DNA of 64,000 nucleotides, taken from NCBI RefSeq assembly GCF_016458235.1, contig NZ_JAEMHK010000008.1, positions 62,001 to 126,000 on the forward strand, in the 5' to 3' direction. The notes beneath the pieces are model-generated. The model saw only the letters and a list, made by a program, of their open reading frames with translations, had not been told where the DNA came from and did no database searches. Numbering within the stretch: the stretch's first letter is position 1; the number at the start of each line of letters is the position of its first letter. The stretch comes from Geomonas propionica (lineage in GTDB: Bacteria > Desulfobacterota > Desulfuromonadia > Geobacterales > Geobacteraceae). Below are positions 13,235 through 23,204 of the stretch, piece by piece. Both the position numbers and the translations under genes were made by a program.

Positions 13235-13894
13235 TCAAGGCAGTCGAGCGATGACGACGGTAGATAACGCGGTATCAGTTTGGCCAAGGTAAAGGGAGCA
13301 ACAAATTTGTGGGTGTGTACTCAGTTGTATTTTAAAGGAAACGAGGTCTAGGCAAAGCCTGCGCTTCGCAGGTAATGGGGGCTCCGCAATATTAGGTGCC
13401 AACGGGGTGGCGTATCGTTAAATGTCCCATAAGATATATTATGTCAAGTTGAAGACCTGTATTTGCCCGAGCACAAGGCCGCATCCCCCTACAGGTGCTC
13501 CGAGGGGCGAAATACCGTGAAACCGGTGAACCCCTTACTCGGGTCCTGCGGTGTCCGCTTCTGCTCCACCGGTTTTGCGAGTGGCCAATGACGCTGCCGC
13601 TTCACCACATGCCGCTCTGGTTTCCAGCAGTACCTGCCTCTCGTTCCAGCTGCCTGCGGACATGCTCGCTCTGCCCGGTCGCCTACATCATCTACCAGAC
13701 CTGTACCGGTCGACGACTTCTCCCGGCCCACCAGATGGTGACCGCAGGCACGGCCGCTGCAAACGTTAGAACAGTGCCCGACCCCGTAGAACGGCTTCTG
13801 GCGCAGTCGGACCAAAATCGGGTCCAGGCCTACCCCTGCACCCGATCGAAAAGTCCCTTTAAACGGCAAATTTGGAAGCCGCTTTTTTAGGCAA
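13235..13894. other. Gene-free stretch at the boundary of the accessory island
   Basis: About 660 bases without a convincing gene. Two overlapping opposite-strand frames (13489-13869 minus, 13495-13890 plus) lack ribosome binding sites and recognisable family features; the minus one ends in a basic segment (KGFTGFTVFRPSEHL) that could be debris of a mobile element. AT-rich sequence up to 13440 switches to GC-rich sequence after it, marking the join between island and backbone. Confidence 0.5.
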
Positions 13895-14614
13895 TTACCA
13901 GTGGCGGCTTTCCAGGGACTTGACCAGCTCGACCACCTTGTCGGCTACCAGTGATTCCAGCACTTTACCCTTTTCCGCACTCGCCTTGCCCGGGTCGCCC
14001 CAGACTCCGCCGGGCCAGAAGCTCCGCTTGTCGCGAACCAGGATCCCCACGGGGAAATTGGGGTACTCGGCGGGAGCCGTGCCTTTGACCAGATGCGGAT
14101 GCGAATGCATGATGCGGGAGGTTTCGATTTCGCCGGCATGGGCATCGCCGCGCGTCTCGATCAGGTGGGCGCCGGTCTCTTTGGCGAGTTCGTATTCGGT
14201 GACGACCGCCATGTTTATTGCCGGCAGTTCCTGAATCAACTCTTCGCCGGCGTCCTGAAGCGCCATGCGGTGCGAACCGCCAGCGTGCCCAGTGAGTACG
14301 ACGAAGTTGACCAGACCCTGGGCGTGCAGCGATCGTACGATGTCTTTTAGTAACGCCTTCAGTGTCACGGTTCTGATGGACACGGTGCCCGGATGGCGCG
14401 ACGTGGAGCGGCAGCACCCATAATGCACCGGCGGCGCCACGAACAGCGGAATCCGCTCGGCGGCGCGCTTGCCCACCTCGTATGCTTCAATGGTGTCCGT
14501 AGACAGCGGCAAATGGCTGCCATGCTCCTCGACCGATCCAAATGGAATATATACGGTTTTGCAGACCTCCAGCCCCTGGACGAATTCATCCATGGTCATG
14601 TTCTCGATCAGCAT
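13895..14614 (-). CDS. Creatininase family protein
   Basis: A 239-aa cytoplasmic metal-dependent amidohydrolase of the creatininase family. The metal-binding stretches are clear: Glu and His in GSVEEHGSHLP with Asp in STDTIEA, His in LTGHAGGSH and GDAHAGEIETS near residue 170. Family members hydrolyse creatinine or formamide-type ring amides, for example in mycofactocin (MftE) or flavin-related pathways, so creatinine itself need not be the substrate. AAAGGGGC precedes the ATG on the minus strand. It stands alone between the gene-free stretch and the hybrid kinase. Confidence 0.88.
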   Translation of the reverse strand: MLIENMTMDEFVQGLEVCKTVYIPFGSVEEHGSHLPLSTDTIEAYEVGKRAAERIPLFVAPPVHYGCCRSTSRHPGTVSIRTVTLKALLKDIVRSLHAQGLVNFVVLTGHAGGSHRMALQDAGEELIQELPAINMAVVTEYELAKETGAHLIETRGDAHAGEIETSRIMHSHPHLVKGTAPAEYPNFPVGILVRDKRSFWPGGVWGDPGKASAEKGKVLESLVADKVVELVKSLESRHW

Positions 14615-14667
14615 CGCATTGCCCCTTTAAGTCATTGAATTTAAATGTAATTTATTCTGTAGCTGAC

Positions 14668-14703
14668 GTCCCCTCCCCCGTTCTGTGCGTTGGGGAAGGG
14701 GAC
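14668..14703 (-). terminator. Hairpin between creatininase and hybrid kinase
   Basis: GTCCCCTCCCC (14668-14678) pairs with GGGGAAGGGGAC (14692-14703) with one bulge. It lies just downstream of the hybrid kinase on the minus strand. No T-run follows, so termination is uncertain. Confidence 0.35.
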
Positions 14704-14710
14704 TAAGTGG

Positions 14711-17700
14711 TCAGGAATCCAGCATTTCCCGTACCTTCTTGGCAAGCTCGATGGGCCTGGCCGGTTTCTTGAGGATGTCGACCCCCTCCTCCAGGAAGAT
14801 CCCCTTGTCCTGGATAACGTCAGCAGTGTATCCGCTCAGGAAGAGGACCTTCAACTGCGGTGAGTGCCGGCGCAGCTCCTCACAAAGCTGCTTGCCGTTC
14901 ATCTTGGGCATGATCACGTCGAGCAGGGCCAGGCTGATCTCCTGATTCCTGGCCTCGAAGAGTTGCAGCGCTTCGTCGCCGCTGCTCGCCAGTATCACTT
15001 GGTATCCATACCTCTTAAGGACGGACTCGACCAGCCGCCCCACGGCGGCGTCGTCCTCCACGACCAGGATGCTCTCGGTCCCTCCTTCCGGGATGAAGGT
15101 GCTGGGTTTCTCGCTGGGCTGCACCTTCTCGGTGATCAGCGGCAGGTAGATGCTGAACGTGGTGCCGAAACCCCTCTGGCTGAAAACGGTGATGTAGCCG
15201 CCATGCTGCTTGATGATCCCGTAGACGATCGACATGCCGAGTCCGGTACCGCGACCGGGGAGTTTCGTGGTAAAGAAGGGTTCGAAGATCTTCTGCTGGG
15301 TTTCGGCATCCATTCCGGTCCCGGTATCGGCGATAGTAATCAGGGCGTAGCGACCGGGCATGCCGTATCCGTATTGGCGATGGAACTCCTTGTCTAGAGT
15401 GGTCAGCTCGGTCCGGATGGTCAACTCGCCGCCGGTGGGCATGGCGTCCCTGGCATTGGTGGCAAGGTTCATGAGCACCTGCTCCAACTGCCCGCTGTCC
15501 GCCATTACCAGCAGCTTCTCGTCGCTGAAAGAGGTCTTCAGGGTTACGTCTTCGCCGATGATCCGGACCAGGAACTTGGCATGCCTGCGGGTCAGATCGT
15601 TCAGCTCCACCTGCTGCATCACCATCACCTGTTTGCGGCTGAAGGCCAGCAGGCTCTTGGTGAGGTGCGTGGCCCGGTCGGCCGCATCGAGGATCTGCTC
15701 CATATGGTCGAGCATCGGGTCGTTTTTAGGCAGGGAGTACTGCAGCAGTTGACCGAAGCCGAGGATCACGGTCAGTATGTTGTTGAAATCGTGGGCCACG
15801 CCGCCGGCAAGTTGGCCGATAGCTTCCATTTTTTGCGCCTGCCTCAGTTGCTCCTCGAGTTTCTTGCGCTCGTTGATGCTCTCCATGAAGGCCATGAAGT
15901 GGTTGATCACCCCGGAACTGTTCAGGATGGGGGAAATGGTGGCGTGCTGCCAGAAGGTGGTGCCGTCTTTGTGCCGGTTGTACAATTCGCCGGTCCATAT
16001 ACGGCCTGAGGTGATGGTGTTCCACATACCCTGGTAAAGCTCGGCCGAGGTCTTGCCGCTTTTCAGAAGGCGCGGGTTAAGCCCGACGACTTCCTCCGAG
16101 GTGTACCCGGTAATCTCGGTGAAGCGCGGGTTGACAAACTCGATGTCGCCATTGATGTCCGTGATCATGATGGCGACCGGACTCTGCATCACGGCCTGGG
16201 ACAGCTTCAGCAACTGCTCGTCGGCCTGCCGACGCTCGGTCACGTCCTTGTAGATGACCACGGCGCCGACCAGTTCTCCCCCTTCCCGCAACGGCCTGCA
16301 GTTATATTCCGCGTAGAAACTGCTGCCGTCCTTGCGCCAGAACAGCTCGTCGCTTCCCTGGTAGGGGCGCCCCTCGTAGCAGGCTGCCGACATCGGGCAC
16401 TCCTGCTCGGGGAAGAGAGAGCCGTCCTCGCGGGTATGGTGCATCAGCGAATGCTGATGCTGCCCGAGCAGTTCTTCCTGGGTCCATCCCACCATGTGCG
16501 CCGCCGCCGGGTTTACAAAGGTGATGCGTCCCTGCAGGTCGACGCCGTTGATCCCCTCTCCCGCCGCATCGAGGATGAGCTGCATCTGGCGACGGGTTTG
16601 TTCGTGCGCCACCTCGGCCTGCTTGCGCTCGGTGATGTCCTCGAGGTTTTGGATGGCGCCGACCACCCTCCCCTGCCGGTCGCGGATCTGTGCCGCGTTG
16701 ATGGTGACGTAGTGCCCGTTTCCTTCCGGATCCTGGTACCACCCTTCGGCCTGCAAACCGCCCTCTATCAGCGGCGACCTGCGGCAGTCGCTGTAGAACC
16801 TGGCGCCGTCGTGAAAATTCTCGTCCAATACCAGGTCGGCGAGAACCGGCCGGTCGGTGCCGTAAAAGACTTTGCCGACGTTGCTGGAACCCAGTGCCTC
16901 GCTAGCCTTGATCCCGGTGAGGTTTTCCAGCGCGTGGTTCCAGATGAGGACGCGGTGCTGGCAGTCCAGCACGAACGTAGGCTGCGTCATGTTCAAGACC
17001 AGGCTCTCGGCAAATTCCTTCTGCGACTGCAGGTCCGCCTCCGCCTGCTTGCGCTCCGTGATGTCGAGCATGACCCCGAGGATGCCGCCGCAGCTGCCGT
17101 TGCTGGCGGTGAAGCTGGTCTTGAAGAAGATGACGTCGCGCTCGGAATGGTCGACGTGCACGGCCTTGCTTTCGTAGACCTGCACCCCGGCGCCGGCGAT
17201 CACTTCCTGGTCCGAACGGTGGTGCACCTCGGCGATCGAAGCAGGCGTCACGTCGAAGACGGTCTTGCCGATGACCATGTCCCGGGTCAGGCCGGTAAAG
17301 TTGTAGAAGGCCTGGTTGCAGCCCAGGTACCTGCCGTCGGCCCCCTTGTAGTAAACGGGGATGGGGGTGACCTCGATCAGCTTCTGCGAGAACTCCAGTT
17401 GCCGCTTCAGTTCGTATTTCTGTTGCTGCAGTTCCTTCAACAGCTGATTGAAGGCATCTCCCAGGACGCCGATTTCATCGCCGGTCGCGATGTTGATGGG
17501 AGCGGCGTCACCTTCCTTGTTCTGGGTCAGCACCCTGATCTGTTCGGTGAAAGTGGTCAGCGGCGCGGTGAGGAACTTCATGCAAAGCCAGACCACGAGC
17601 ATGGAGATGAGAAAGACCACCACTAAGGCGATAAGGATGTAGCTGCGGGCCCGGTAAACCGGCGCGTACGCCTCCTGTTGGGGGAAATTGCTGGCGAGGA

Positions 17701-18499
17701 TCCAGTTGGTGGTCTTCAGCCGCCTGAAGGAGCTGATCACCGGGATGCCCCGGGAATTGGTTGTCTCGCCGGTCCCCTCGAACCCGGCGATGGCATCGTC
17801 GTAGAGGCGGTTCTTGCCGACAGGAACGTCCTGCTTGAAGATTCGGCGGCCGTCGGGGTGGGCGATCATCACCCGGTCCGTGTTGTACAGGTAGAGATAA
17901 CCCTTCTGGCCGAGGGTGATCTTGCCCACCCTGGTCACGAAGTTGTCCTTGGTCAGGTCCATGCTTCCCGCCAGGATGCCGGCTACTTCGCCCCGGTCGT
18001 CAAGCACCGGCGCGGTAAGCATGATGATGGGATGCCGGTGGGTTTGCGCCGAGAGGAACGGGGCGGAGATCTGGGGCTGCCGGGTGGCGAGCGTTTTTTT
18101 GACGTAGTCACGGAACAGGAAGTTCTTGCCGACGATGCCGCTGTCGAGAGGGTTGCCCGAGATGAGCGTCCCTTGGGCGGAAAAGAGAAACAGGCCGTTG
18201 TCGAACATGGTCAGGTTGCCCGGACGCTGGTCGAAGAAGTTCTGCATGGTCCCCGGGTCGTGCAGAGTACCTGTTTTGAGGGTGCGGGCGGTGGCCACCA
18301 GTTCCGTTTGCGACAACCGGAACTTGTCGTCGATCTGGTCGGCGAGTGCGGTAACCATGTCGAACTGCTGCGTGTAAAGCAGACCCTTGATCTGGTCGGT
18401 GACGTAGAGGTGGGTGGTAAGCGCAATAATGGATAACAACCCCGCCGTCAGCAGGGATATGGTTACCGTCATCTTTGTTTTCAGGCTAAAGGGGCGCAA
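14711..18499 (-). CDS. Hybrid sensor histidine kinase/response regulator (dCache-HAMP-PAS4-HisKA-HATPase-REC)
   Basis: A 1262-aa membrane kinase. Helix 1 is at about 11-32, a periplasmic double-Cache-like domain follows (about 36-275), then helix 2 (about 288-310) and HAMP. About four PAS/PAC units run from 370 to 870 (each ending near DITERKQAE or DVTERRQAD). HisKA carries the phosphorylated His903 in [11 protein letters not shown]. The ATPase domain shows N-box [16 protein letters not shown] and GRGTGLGMS. The C-terminal receiver has acceptor Asp1194 in [11 protein letters not shown]. It should sense a small periplasmic ligand and start a phosphorelay. No partner gene lies next to it. Confidence 0.93.
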   Translation of the reverse strand: MRPFSLKTKMTVTISLLTAGLLSIIALTTHLYVTDQIKGLLYTQQFDMVTALADQIDDKFRLSQTELVATARTLKTGTLHDPGTMQNFFDQRPGNLTMFDNGLFLFSAQGTLISGNPLDSGIVGKNFLFRDYVKKTLATRQPQISAPFLSAQTHRHPIIMLTAPVLDDRGEVAGILAGSMDLTKDNFVTRVGKITLGQKGYLYLYNTDRVMIAHPDGRRIFKQDVPVGKNRLYDDAIAGFEGTGETTNSRGIPVISSFRRLKTTNWILASNFPQQEAYAPVYRARSYILIALVVVFLISMLVVWLCMKFLTAPLTTFTEQIRVLTQNKEGDAAPINIATGDEIGVLGDAFNQLLKELQQQKYELKRQLEFSQKLIEVTPIPVYYKGADGRYLGCNQAFYNFTGLTRDMVIGKTVFDVTPASIAEVHHRSDQEVIAGAGVQVYESKAVHVDHSERDVIFFKTSFTASNGSCGGILGVMLDITERKQAEADLQSQKEFAESLVLNMTQPTFVLDCQHRVLIWNHALENLTGIKASEALGSSNVGKVFYGTDRPVLADLVLDENFHDGARFYSDCRRSPLIEGGLQAEGWYQDPEGNGHYVTINAAQIRDRQGRVVGAIQNLEDITERKQAEVAHEQTRRQMQLILDAAGEGINGVDLQGRITFVNPAAAHMVGWTQEELLGQHQHSLMHHTREDGSLFPEQECPMSAACYEGRPYQGSDELFWRKDGSSFYAEYNCRPLREGGELVGAVVIYKDVTERRQADEQLLKLSQAVMQSPVAIMITDINGDIEFVNPRFTEITGYTSEEVVGLNPRLLKSGKTSAELYQGMWNTITSGRIWTGELYNRHKDGTTFWQHATISPILNSSGVINHFMAFMESINERKKLEEQLRQAQKMEAIGQLAGGVAHDFNNILTVILGFGQLLQYSLPKNDPMLDHMEQILDAADRATHLTKSLLAFSRKQVMVMQQVELNDLTRRHAKFLVRIIGEDVTLKTSFSDEKLLVMADSGQLEQVLMNLATNARDAMPTGGELTIRTELTTLDKEFHRQYGYGMPGRYALITIADTGTGMDAETQQKIFEPFFTTKLPGRGTGLGMSIVYGIIKQHGGYITVFSQRGFGTTFSIYLPLITEKVQPSEKPSTFIPEGGTESILVVEDDAAVGRLVESVLKRYGYQVILASSGDEALQLFEARNQEISLALLDVIMPKMNGKQLCEELRRHSPQLKVLFLSGYTADVIQDKGIFLEEGVDILKKPARPIELAKKVREMLDS

Positions 18500-18755
18500 T
18501 CAGCCTCCGCTGGCAGGGCACCACATGCGGCATTCCGGAACTTGCTACCTTAGTATGAATATGTTCAACCTGTCCAGCTAAAAAGTTGTACCGATCCGGC
18601 GGGAAATACCCGTTTATTAACAGTTTTTGGATCATGAGTCGCTGCGCAGCCGGCCGGGGCGGTGAAAAGAGTGATAGGCGCGAGCAGTGATTTGATATAG
18701 TATTCGGTGCGCGACGGCAAAACATTAGAGCCACGCGTAGGGGAGCAAAGATAAA

Positions 18756-19580
18756 ATGCTAGCAATCGGCAAGTACAACCGTCTGGAAGTAAAGAAACTG
18801 AGCGCCATTGGTGCCTACCTTGAGTCGGAACTGGGTGACATCCTTTTGCCGACCAAGTACGTCCCGGAAGGGCTGCACCACGGCGAGCACCTGAAGGTAT
18901 TCGTGTACCTCGACTCCGAGGACCGGCTCATCGCCACCACGTTGGAACCGAAGGCCCAGGTGGGCGACTTCGCGCTCATGGAGGTCAAGGACGTAAGCCC
19001 GGTCGGGGCTTTCCTGGAATGGGGGCTGGAGAAGGACCTCCTTGTCCCGTTCAGCGAGCAGACGCGTCCCATGCAGAAAGGGGAAAATTACCTGGTGCGC
19101 GTGTACCTGGACCGCTCCGAGCGAATCGCGGCCTCTGCCAAGATAGGGAAGTTCCTGGAGAAGTCCGCAGCCGGACTCAAGGAGGGACAGGAAGTCGGGC
19201 TCACCTTCTACGAGTTCGGCGACCTCGGCGCCAAGGTCATCATCAACGGCCGCCATGATGGCCTGCTGTTCAAGACCGAGCTTTTCGGCAGGTACCGGGT
19301 TGGCGACACCGCCCAGGGGTACGTGAAGAAAATCAGGAGCGACGGCAAGATAGATGTGACCCTCAGAAAGGGAGGGAAGCAGGACCTGAGCGGCGGGCGG
19401 GAGACGCTGTTGCGGGTGCTTGGCGAGCGGGGCGGCTTCCTTCCCGTGGGGGACAAGTCAGCTCCGGAACTGATCGCGGAGATGTTCCGGATGAGCAAGA
19501 AGAACTTCAAGACCGTGATCGGCAACCTGTACCGGGAAGGGGTAATCGAGATCACCAAGGAAGGGATCCGGTTGCGTTAA
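18756..19580 (+). CDS. S1-domain RNA-binding protein, CvfB/YitL family
   Basis: A 274-aa cytoplasmic protein with tandem S1-like OB folds followed by a winged-helix tail. Repeated strands AIGAYLESELGDILLP, PVGAFLEWGLEKDLLVP and LGAKVIINGRHDGLLFKTE mark three S1 units; the C-terminal MSKKNFKTVIGNLYREGVI is the winged helix typical of CvfB. CvfB-type proteins bind RNA and affect virulence or stress gene expression in Gram-positives; the role here is unknown. GGGGAGCAAAG precedes the ATG. It is divergent from the hybrid kinase and ends at a strong bidirectional terminator. Confidence 0.88.
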   Translation: MLAIGKYNRLEVKKLSAIGAYLESELGDILLPTKYVPEGLHHGEHLKVFVYLDSEDRLIATTLEPKAQVGDFALMEVKDVSPVGAFLEWGLEKDLLVPFSEQTRPMQKGENYLVRVYLDRSERIAASAKIGKFLEKSAAGLKEGQEVGLTFYEFGDLGAKVIINGRHDGLLFKTELFGRYRVGDTAQGYVKKIRSDGKIDVTLRKGGKQDLSGGRETLLRVLGERGGFLPVGDKSAPELIAEMFRMSKKNFKTVIGNLYREGVIEITKEGIRLR

Positions 19581-19610
19581 CCTCCCCCTATTCTTCTTCC
19601 TGACAATGAA

Positions 19611-19648
19611 GAACCCCGGCGCCGTCGCGCGCCGGGGTTCTTTTTTTT
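19611..19648. terminator. Rho-independent terminator shared by convergent genes
   Basis: Perfect 12-bp GC-rich stem (19611-19622 with 19629-19640), six-base loop and eight T residues (19641-19648). It sits between the S1 gene (+) and the BI-1 gene (-), whose stop lies inside the T-run; A residues before the left arm are few, so it serves mainly the + strand. Confidence 0.9.
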
Positions 19649-20321
19649 ACCTGCGGTCGCCAAGGAACCTGAGCAGCAAGAGGAACATGTTGATGAAGTC
19701 GAGGTAAAGGGTGAGTGCGCCGAGGATTGCGCCCTTGCCGCTGCTATCGCCCATCTGCTTGATCCGTTGCGTATCGTAGGCGGTAAGGCCGGTGAAGACG
19801 ATGATGCCGCACAGGCTGAGGACCCAGTTGAGCATCGAACTGTGCAGGAAGATGTTCACGACGGAGGCGATCACCACCCCGACCAAGCCCATGAACAGGA
19901 AGCTCCCCCACGAGGAGAGATCGCTCCTGGTCAGGTAGCCGTAGAGGCTCATGGCGCCGAACATCCCGGCGGTGACCAGGAAGGTAGAGGCGATGGAGGT
20001 GTGGGTATAGGCAACGAAAATGGTGGACATGGTGATGCCGTTTAAGGCCGCGTAGAGCAGGAAAAGCATGCTGGCCGTGGCGGCACTGATCCTGTTGATG
20101 GCGCCGCTTATGGCCACCACCAGCCCCAGTTCGCCGAACAAAAGGGCATAGAAGAGGATGCGGTTGCCGAGGATCGCCTGCAGAAGGGCCGGTGTGGATG
20201 CGGTTATGACGGAAACGAAAGCGGTGAGCAAAAGGCCGCCGCTCATCCAGCCGTACACTCCTCTCATTACTCCGCTATTGACCACGGTGACGGTTCGGTA
20301 CTGTGTCTGATATCTTTCCAT
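19647..20321 (-). CDS. Bax inhibitor-1/YccA family membrane protein
   Basis: A 224-aa inner-membrane protein with about seven hydrophobic segments. The family signatures are present: GVYGWMSGGLLLTAFVS after the N-terminus, AALNGITMSTIF in the middle and FTGLTAYDTQRIKQM, with the paired Asp region LYLDFINMFLLLLRFLG at the end. BI-1 relatives are pH-dependent calcium-leak channels or modulators of FtsH-type proteolysis. AAGGAG six bases before the ATG at 20321 fixes the start; the 44-residue longer frame from 20453 is rejected. Confidence 0.92.
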   Translation of the reverse strand: MERYQTQYRTVTVVNSGVMRGVYGWMSGGLLLTAFVSVITASTPALLQAILGNRILFYALLFGELGLVVAISGAINRISAATASMLFLLYAALNGITMSTIFVAYTHTSIASTFLVTAGMFGAMSLYGYLTRSDLSSWGSFLFMGLVGVVIASVVNIFLHSSMLNWVLSLCGIIVFTGLTAYDTQRIKQMGDSSGKGAILGALTLYLDFINMFLLLLRFLGDRR

Positions 20322-20543
20322 GCCATGCTCCTTTGATTGCGTCTGCGGCAGAAGTCCTGACCGGTCGCAGTTTTTCAGTAATTTGATCCTTTGTTTATAA
20401 CATGAAGCGGGGTTGCCAGTCAGAAAAATAAGCATCTGTACGTGAATGTGCAAGGGGTGGTGTACAATCTACTTCCTATATTTTGGTGCGACTACGGCAC
20501 CGCTGTGTGGCGTTACTGCGCATTGACCAAAGGAGGATCCATC

Positions 20544-20630
20544 ATGTTGAAAAAAATAGCCATCATTGCCTGTCTTGCTAGGGTTTCGGCCTGCTGCGCG
20601 GGGCCCATCCACGTGGTAGCCGCCGACTAA
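20544..20630 (+). CDS. Possible 28-aa secreted or membrane peptide
   Basis: AAAGGAGG ten bases before an ATG at 20544 opens a 28-codon frame, MLKKIAIIACLARVSACCAG and eight more residues. It reads like a signal peptide with little mature sequence (basic start, hydrophobic core, three cysteines). It may be a genuine small protein or the front of a decayed gene. The excellent ribosome binding site is the main evidence. Confidence 0.4.
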   Translation: MLKKIAIIACLARVSACCAGPIHVVAAD

Positions 20631-20743
20631 CGGCACGGGCGGCAAGGTGCCTGCCCCCCCTGCCGCCCGTTGCAACAGCTCCCCCACCCTTCCCTTTCTC
20701 CCGCCCCGGTCCTGTCGGCACCGCGCGGGGGCTTTCTCTTTTC

Positions 20744-21808
20744 TTATTTCGCCCTTTCGTACTGCAACGGCCAGGCAAGCTCCACTCCCAGGACCTTCGC
20801 GGCATGCAGCGGCCAGTACGGGTCCCGCAGCATGGCGCGCGCCAAGAATACGGCGTCGGCCAACCCGGTGGCCACGATCTGCTCGGCCTGGACCGGCTCG
20901 GTAATGACGCCCACCGCGCCGGTCGGGATGCCGATCTCGTTCCTGATGGCAGTGGCGAAGGGTGTCTGGAAGCCGGGGCCGAAGGGGGGCATGGCCTCGG
21001 GGACCATTCCCCCCGATGAGCAGTCGATCAGGTCGATGCCAATATCCTTCAGTGCCCGGACCAGGTAAAGGGTCTGCTCCAGGTCCCACCCCCCTTCCAT
21101 CCAATCCGTCGCCGAAACCCTGACGAACACCGGCAGGTGCACGGGCCAGATCTCGCGCACGGCCTTGGCGACCCTGAGCGGAAAGCGGCAGCGGTTCTCG
21201 AGCGAGCCCCCGAAATCATCGCTGCGTTGGTTGGAGAGCGGCGACAGGAACTCGTGCAGCAGGTAGCCGTGCGCCATGTGGATTTCGACGACTTCGAAGC
21301 CTGCCTCGATGCTGCGTCGAGCTGCGGCTGTGAACTGGCCGAGCAGCGTTTCCAGGTCCTGCAGGGTCGCTTCCCGGGGGACCACCGGCTCCTCCTGGGA
21401 GAAGGGAACCGGGCTCGGCCCAATGGTCTGCCAGCCGCGGTGCTTGGCGTCGACCGGGCGTCCTCCCCTCCAGGGAAGGTCGGTCGATGCCTTGCGGCCG
21501 GCGTGGGCGAGTTGGATGCCTGGGACGGCGCCCTGCGCCTTGATGAAGCGGGTGATGGGGGCAAAGGCGGCGGCATGTTCGGCACTCCAGATGCCGCTGT
21601 CGTCAGGCGATATGCGCCCCTGCGGCGTGACCGCGGTCGCCTCGACCATGACCAGCCCGGCCCCGCCTACCGCGCGGCTGCCCAGGTGCACCATGTGCCA
21701 GTCAGTGGGGAGCCCCTCCTTGCTGGAATACATGCACATGGGCGAGACGAAGATGCGGTTTCTGAAGACCAACTCGCGCAGGGTAAGCGGGGTGAAAAGG
21801 ATGCTCAT
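20744..21808 (-). CDS. NADH:flavin oxidoreductase, Old Yellow Enzyme family (YqjM/NamA type)
   Basis: A 354-aa FMN-dependent ene-reductase reducing activated C=C bonds with NAD(P)H. It begins with LFTPLTLRELVFRNRIFVSPMCMYS, the thermophilic-like OYE signature that includes the redox-tuning Cys. The substrate-binding His and catalytic region are seen in IQLAHAGRKAS and HMAHGYLLHEFLSPLSNQRSDDFGGS, and FMN-phosphate binding in AVGVITEPVQAEQIV and LARAMLRDPYWP. It stands as a single gene upstream of mutM's 3' end in the same direction (gap about 100 bases). Confidence 0.93.
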   Translation of the reverse strand: MSILFTPLTLRELVFRNRIFVSPMCMYSSKEGLPTDWHMVHLGSRAVGGAGLVMVEATAVTPQGRISPDDSGIWSAEHAAAFAPITRFIKAQGAVPGIQLAHAGRKASTDLPWRGGRPVDAKHRGWQTIGPSPVPFSQEEPVVPREATLQDLETLLGQFTAAARRSIEAGFEVVEIHMAHGYLLHEFLSPLSNQRSDDFGGSLENRCRFPLRVAKAVREIWPVHLPVFVRVSATDWMEGGWDLEQTLYLVRALKDIGIDLIDCSSGGMVPEAMPPFGPGFQTPFATAIRNEIGIPTGAVGVITEPVQAEQIVATGLADAVFLARAMLRDPYWPLHAAKVLGVELAWPLQYERAK

Positions 21809-21906
21809 GCTGGGAAACCTCCTGAAGCTGGTGTGATGTGGCAGGTCTGTGTCTGCGGCAGTTTAGCAGGCATTGTCATAACTGCAACGAGACACGGGAG
21901 CGTTGC

Positions 21907-22737
21907 TCATGATGATGGCAACGGTTCCGGCTGGCACTGCGGACAGTAGAAGGTGGATCGGTTGCCGAGCCTTCCCCTCCGGATTGCGGTAGCGCACTGG
22001 CGGCAGGGAAGCCCTTCCCTGCCGTAGACGTAGAGCTGCTGCGGGAAATAGGCGAGCTTATCCTCGGCTTTCCGGAAATCCATGGTGGCGCGCCCCGCCG
22101 CGATGGAAGCGGAGAGGGTTTCCTTGATGGCGGCGACCAGGGCGACGCAGTCGGCCCGACTCAATTCGCCCGCCGGGGTGTCCGGGTGCACCCGACAGCG
22201 GAAAAGGCTTTCGGCGGCGTAGATGTTACCGATGCCCGCCACGACCGCGCTGTCCATCAGGAAGCGCTGCAGGGCTACCTTCCTGCCACGGCTCAGCCGG
22301 TCCAGGTAGTCCGCCCCGAAGGCGTCGGTAAGCGGTTCCGGCCCGATCTTCTTGAGCAACTGGTGCTGCATCGGGTCGGTTCCCGTAAAGTGGATCGAGC
22401 CGAACCGGCGCGGGTCGTTCAAGCGGAGCACGAGTCCGGAGTCGAGCCGCAGGTCAAAATGATCGTGCGGACCCGGCGCGATCGAGGCTGGCACCAGGCG
22501 TAGATGGCCGGTCATGCCAAGGTGCAACAGCAGCGAACCCGCAGCGCAGGTGAGGATCAGGTACTTGCCGCGGCGCTCGACACAACGGATGGTCTGACCG
22601 ATGAGAAGATCGGAGAGCCCCTCCGGGACCATGTTGCGCAGTTTGGGAATGCGCAGATCGACCGACGCGATGCGCGCACCGGTCAGGTGGTCCTGTATCC
22701 CCAGGCGGGTGACTTCGACTTCGGGTAACTCAGGCAT
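21907..22737 (-). CDS. mutM: Formamidopyrimidine-DNA glycosylase
   Basis: A 276-aa base-excision repair enzyme that removes 8-oxoguanine and formamidopyrimidines and nicks the abasic site. The N-terminal catalytic PELPEVE is intact, with the active-site Lys in RRGKYLIL. The helix-two-turn-helix region appears as VVAGIGNIYAAESLF, and the C-terminal zinc finger as CRQCATAIRRGRLGNRSTFYCPQC. Length is normal for Fpg. Some internal positions differ from the usual, such as MDFRKAEDKLAYFPQQLYVYGREG. The small Cys-rich gene lies 12 bases upstream in the same direction. Confidence 0.95.
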   Translation of the reverse strand: MPELPEVEVTRLGIQDHLTGARIASVDLRIPKLRNMVPEGLSDLLIGQTIRCVERRGKYLILTCAAGSLLLHLGMTGHLRLVPASIAPGPHDHFDLRLDSGLVLRLNDPRRFGSIHFTGTDPMQHQLLKKIGPEPLTDAFGADYLDRLSRGRKVALQRFLMDSAVVAGIGNIYAAESLFRCRVHPDTPAGELSRADCVALVAAIKETLSASIAAGRATMDFRKAEDKLAYFPQQLYVYGREGLPCRQCATAIRRGRLGNRSTFYCPQCQPEPLPSS

Positions 22738-22749
22738 GGTCGTTTCCGG

Positions 22750-22935
22750 CTACTTGTCCAGGGGCATAGGGCTACAGACGTTGTCTTCGGAGTTGGCCTC
22801 CGCGCCGCAGGTGAAGCAGACCACCGTTGGGTGGTTGGTGAGATGAGCGACATCTTCCAGACGCCCCCCACTTTTGAGCATGCAGATGTGTCCGGTGTGT
22901 TTCGCACCGCAGTGACAGGTATCGGTGGCTTCCAT
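22750..22935 (-). CDS. Small Cys-rich (zinc-ribbon-like) protein of unknown function
   Basis: A 61-aa soluble protein with six cysteines in pairs (CHC, C, CFTC, C) resembling a zinc ribbon. AAAGGGGGAT lies just before the ATG on the minus strand, and the gene ends 12 bases before mutM, so they are probably co-transcribed. I do not recognise a characterised family; the cysteine layout and reliable start are the evidence. A role in metal binding or redox sensing is possible. Confidence 0.65.
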   Translation of the reverse strand: MEATDTCHCGAKHTGHICMLKSGGRLEDVAHLTNHPTVVCFTCGAEANSEDNVCSPMPLDK

Positions 22936-23204
22936 ATGATCCCCCTTTGTTTGATGTATCCCTCATTACTACTGCAAAGCCCCTGCGGCAGTCAACTCCT
23001 AGGTCGCGCATTGTCACGGTGACTGACATTGCCATACGCCTAGCGACATTATTTTTCTATAATTTGTAGTTGCTATTTTTGATATTGTGTTTATATTAGA
23101 AAAAACTATCCCTGTGTCTGTCCTGGCGGTCAGCCTGAGACAGAAGATGAGCACCGGGGAGGTTGGTTATGCGCTTGGTCAAGAGATTGTCCAAGGGGGA
23201 GCGT

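Noticed and set aside
13489..13890. Two overlapping opposite-strand ORFs in the gene-poor seam
   Set aside because: No ribosome binding sites and no family resemblance; mutual exclusion makes neither credible.
16436..17626. Long + strand ORF inside the hybrid kinase; similar antisense ORFs at 28402-29625 and 58014-61199
   Set aside because: Caused by high-GC codon bias opposite strongly conserved genes; translations are low-complexity His/Val/Asp-rich.
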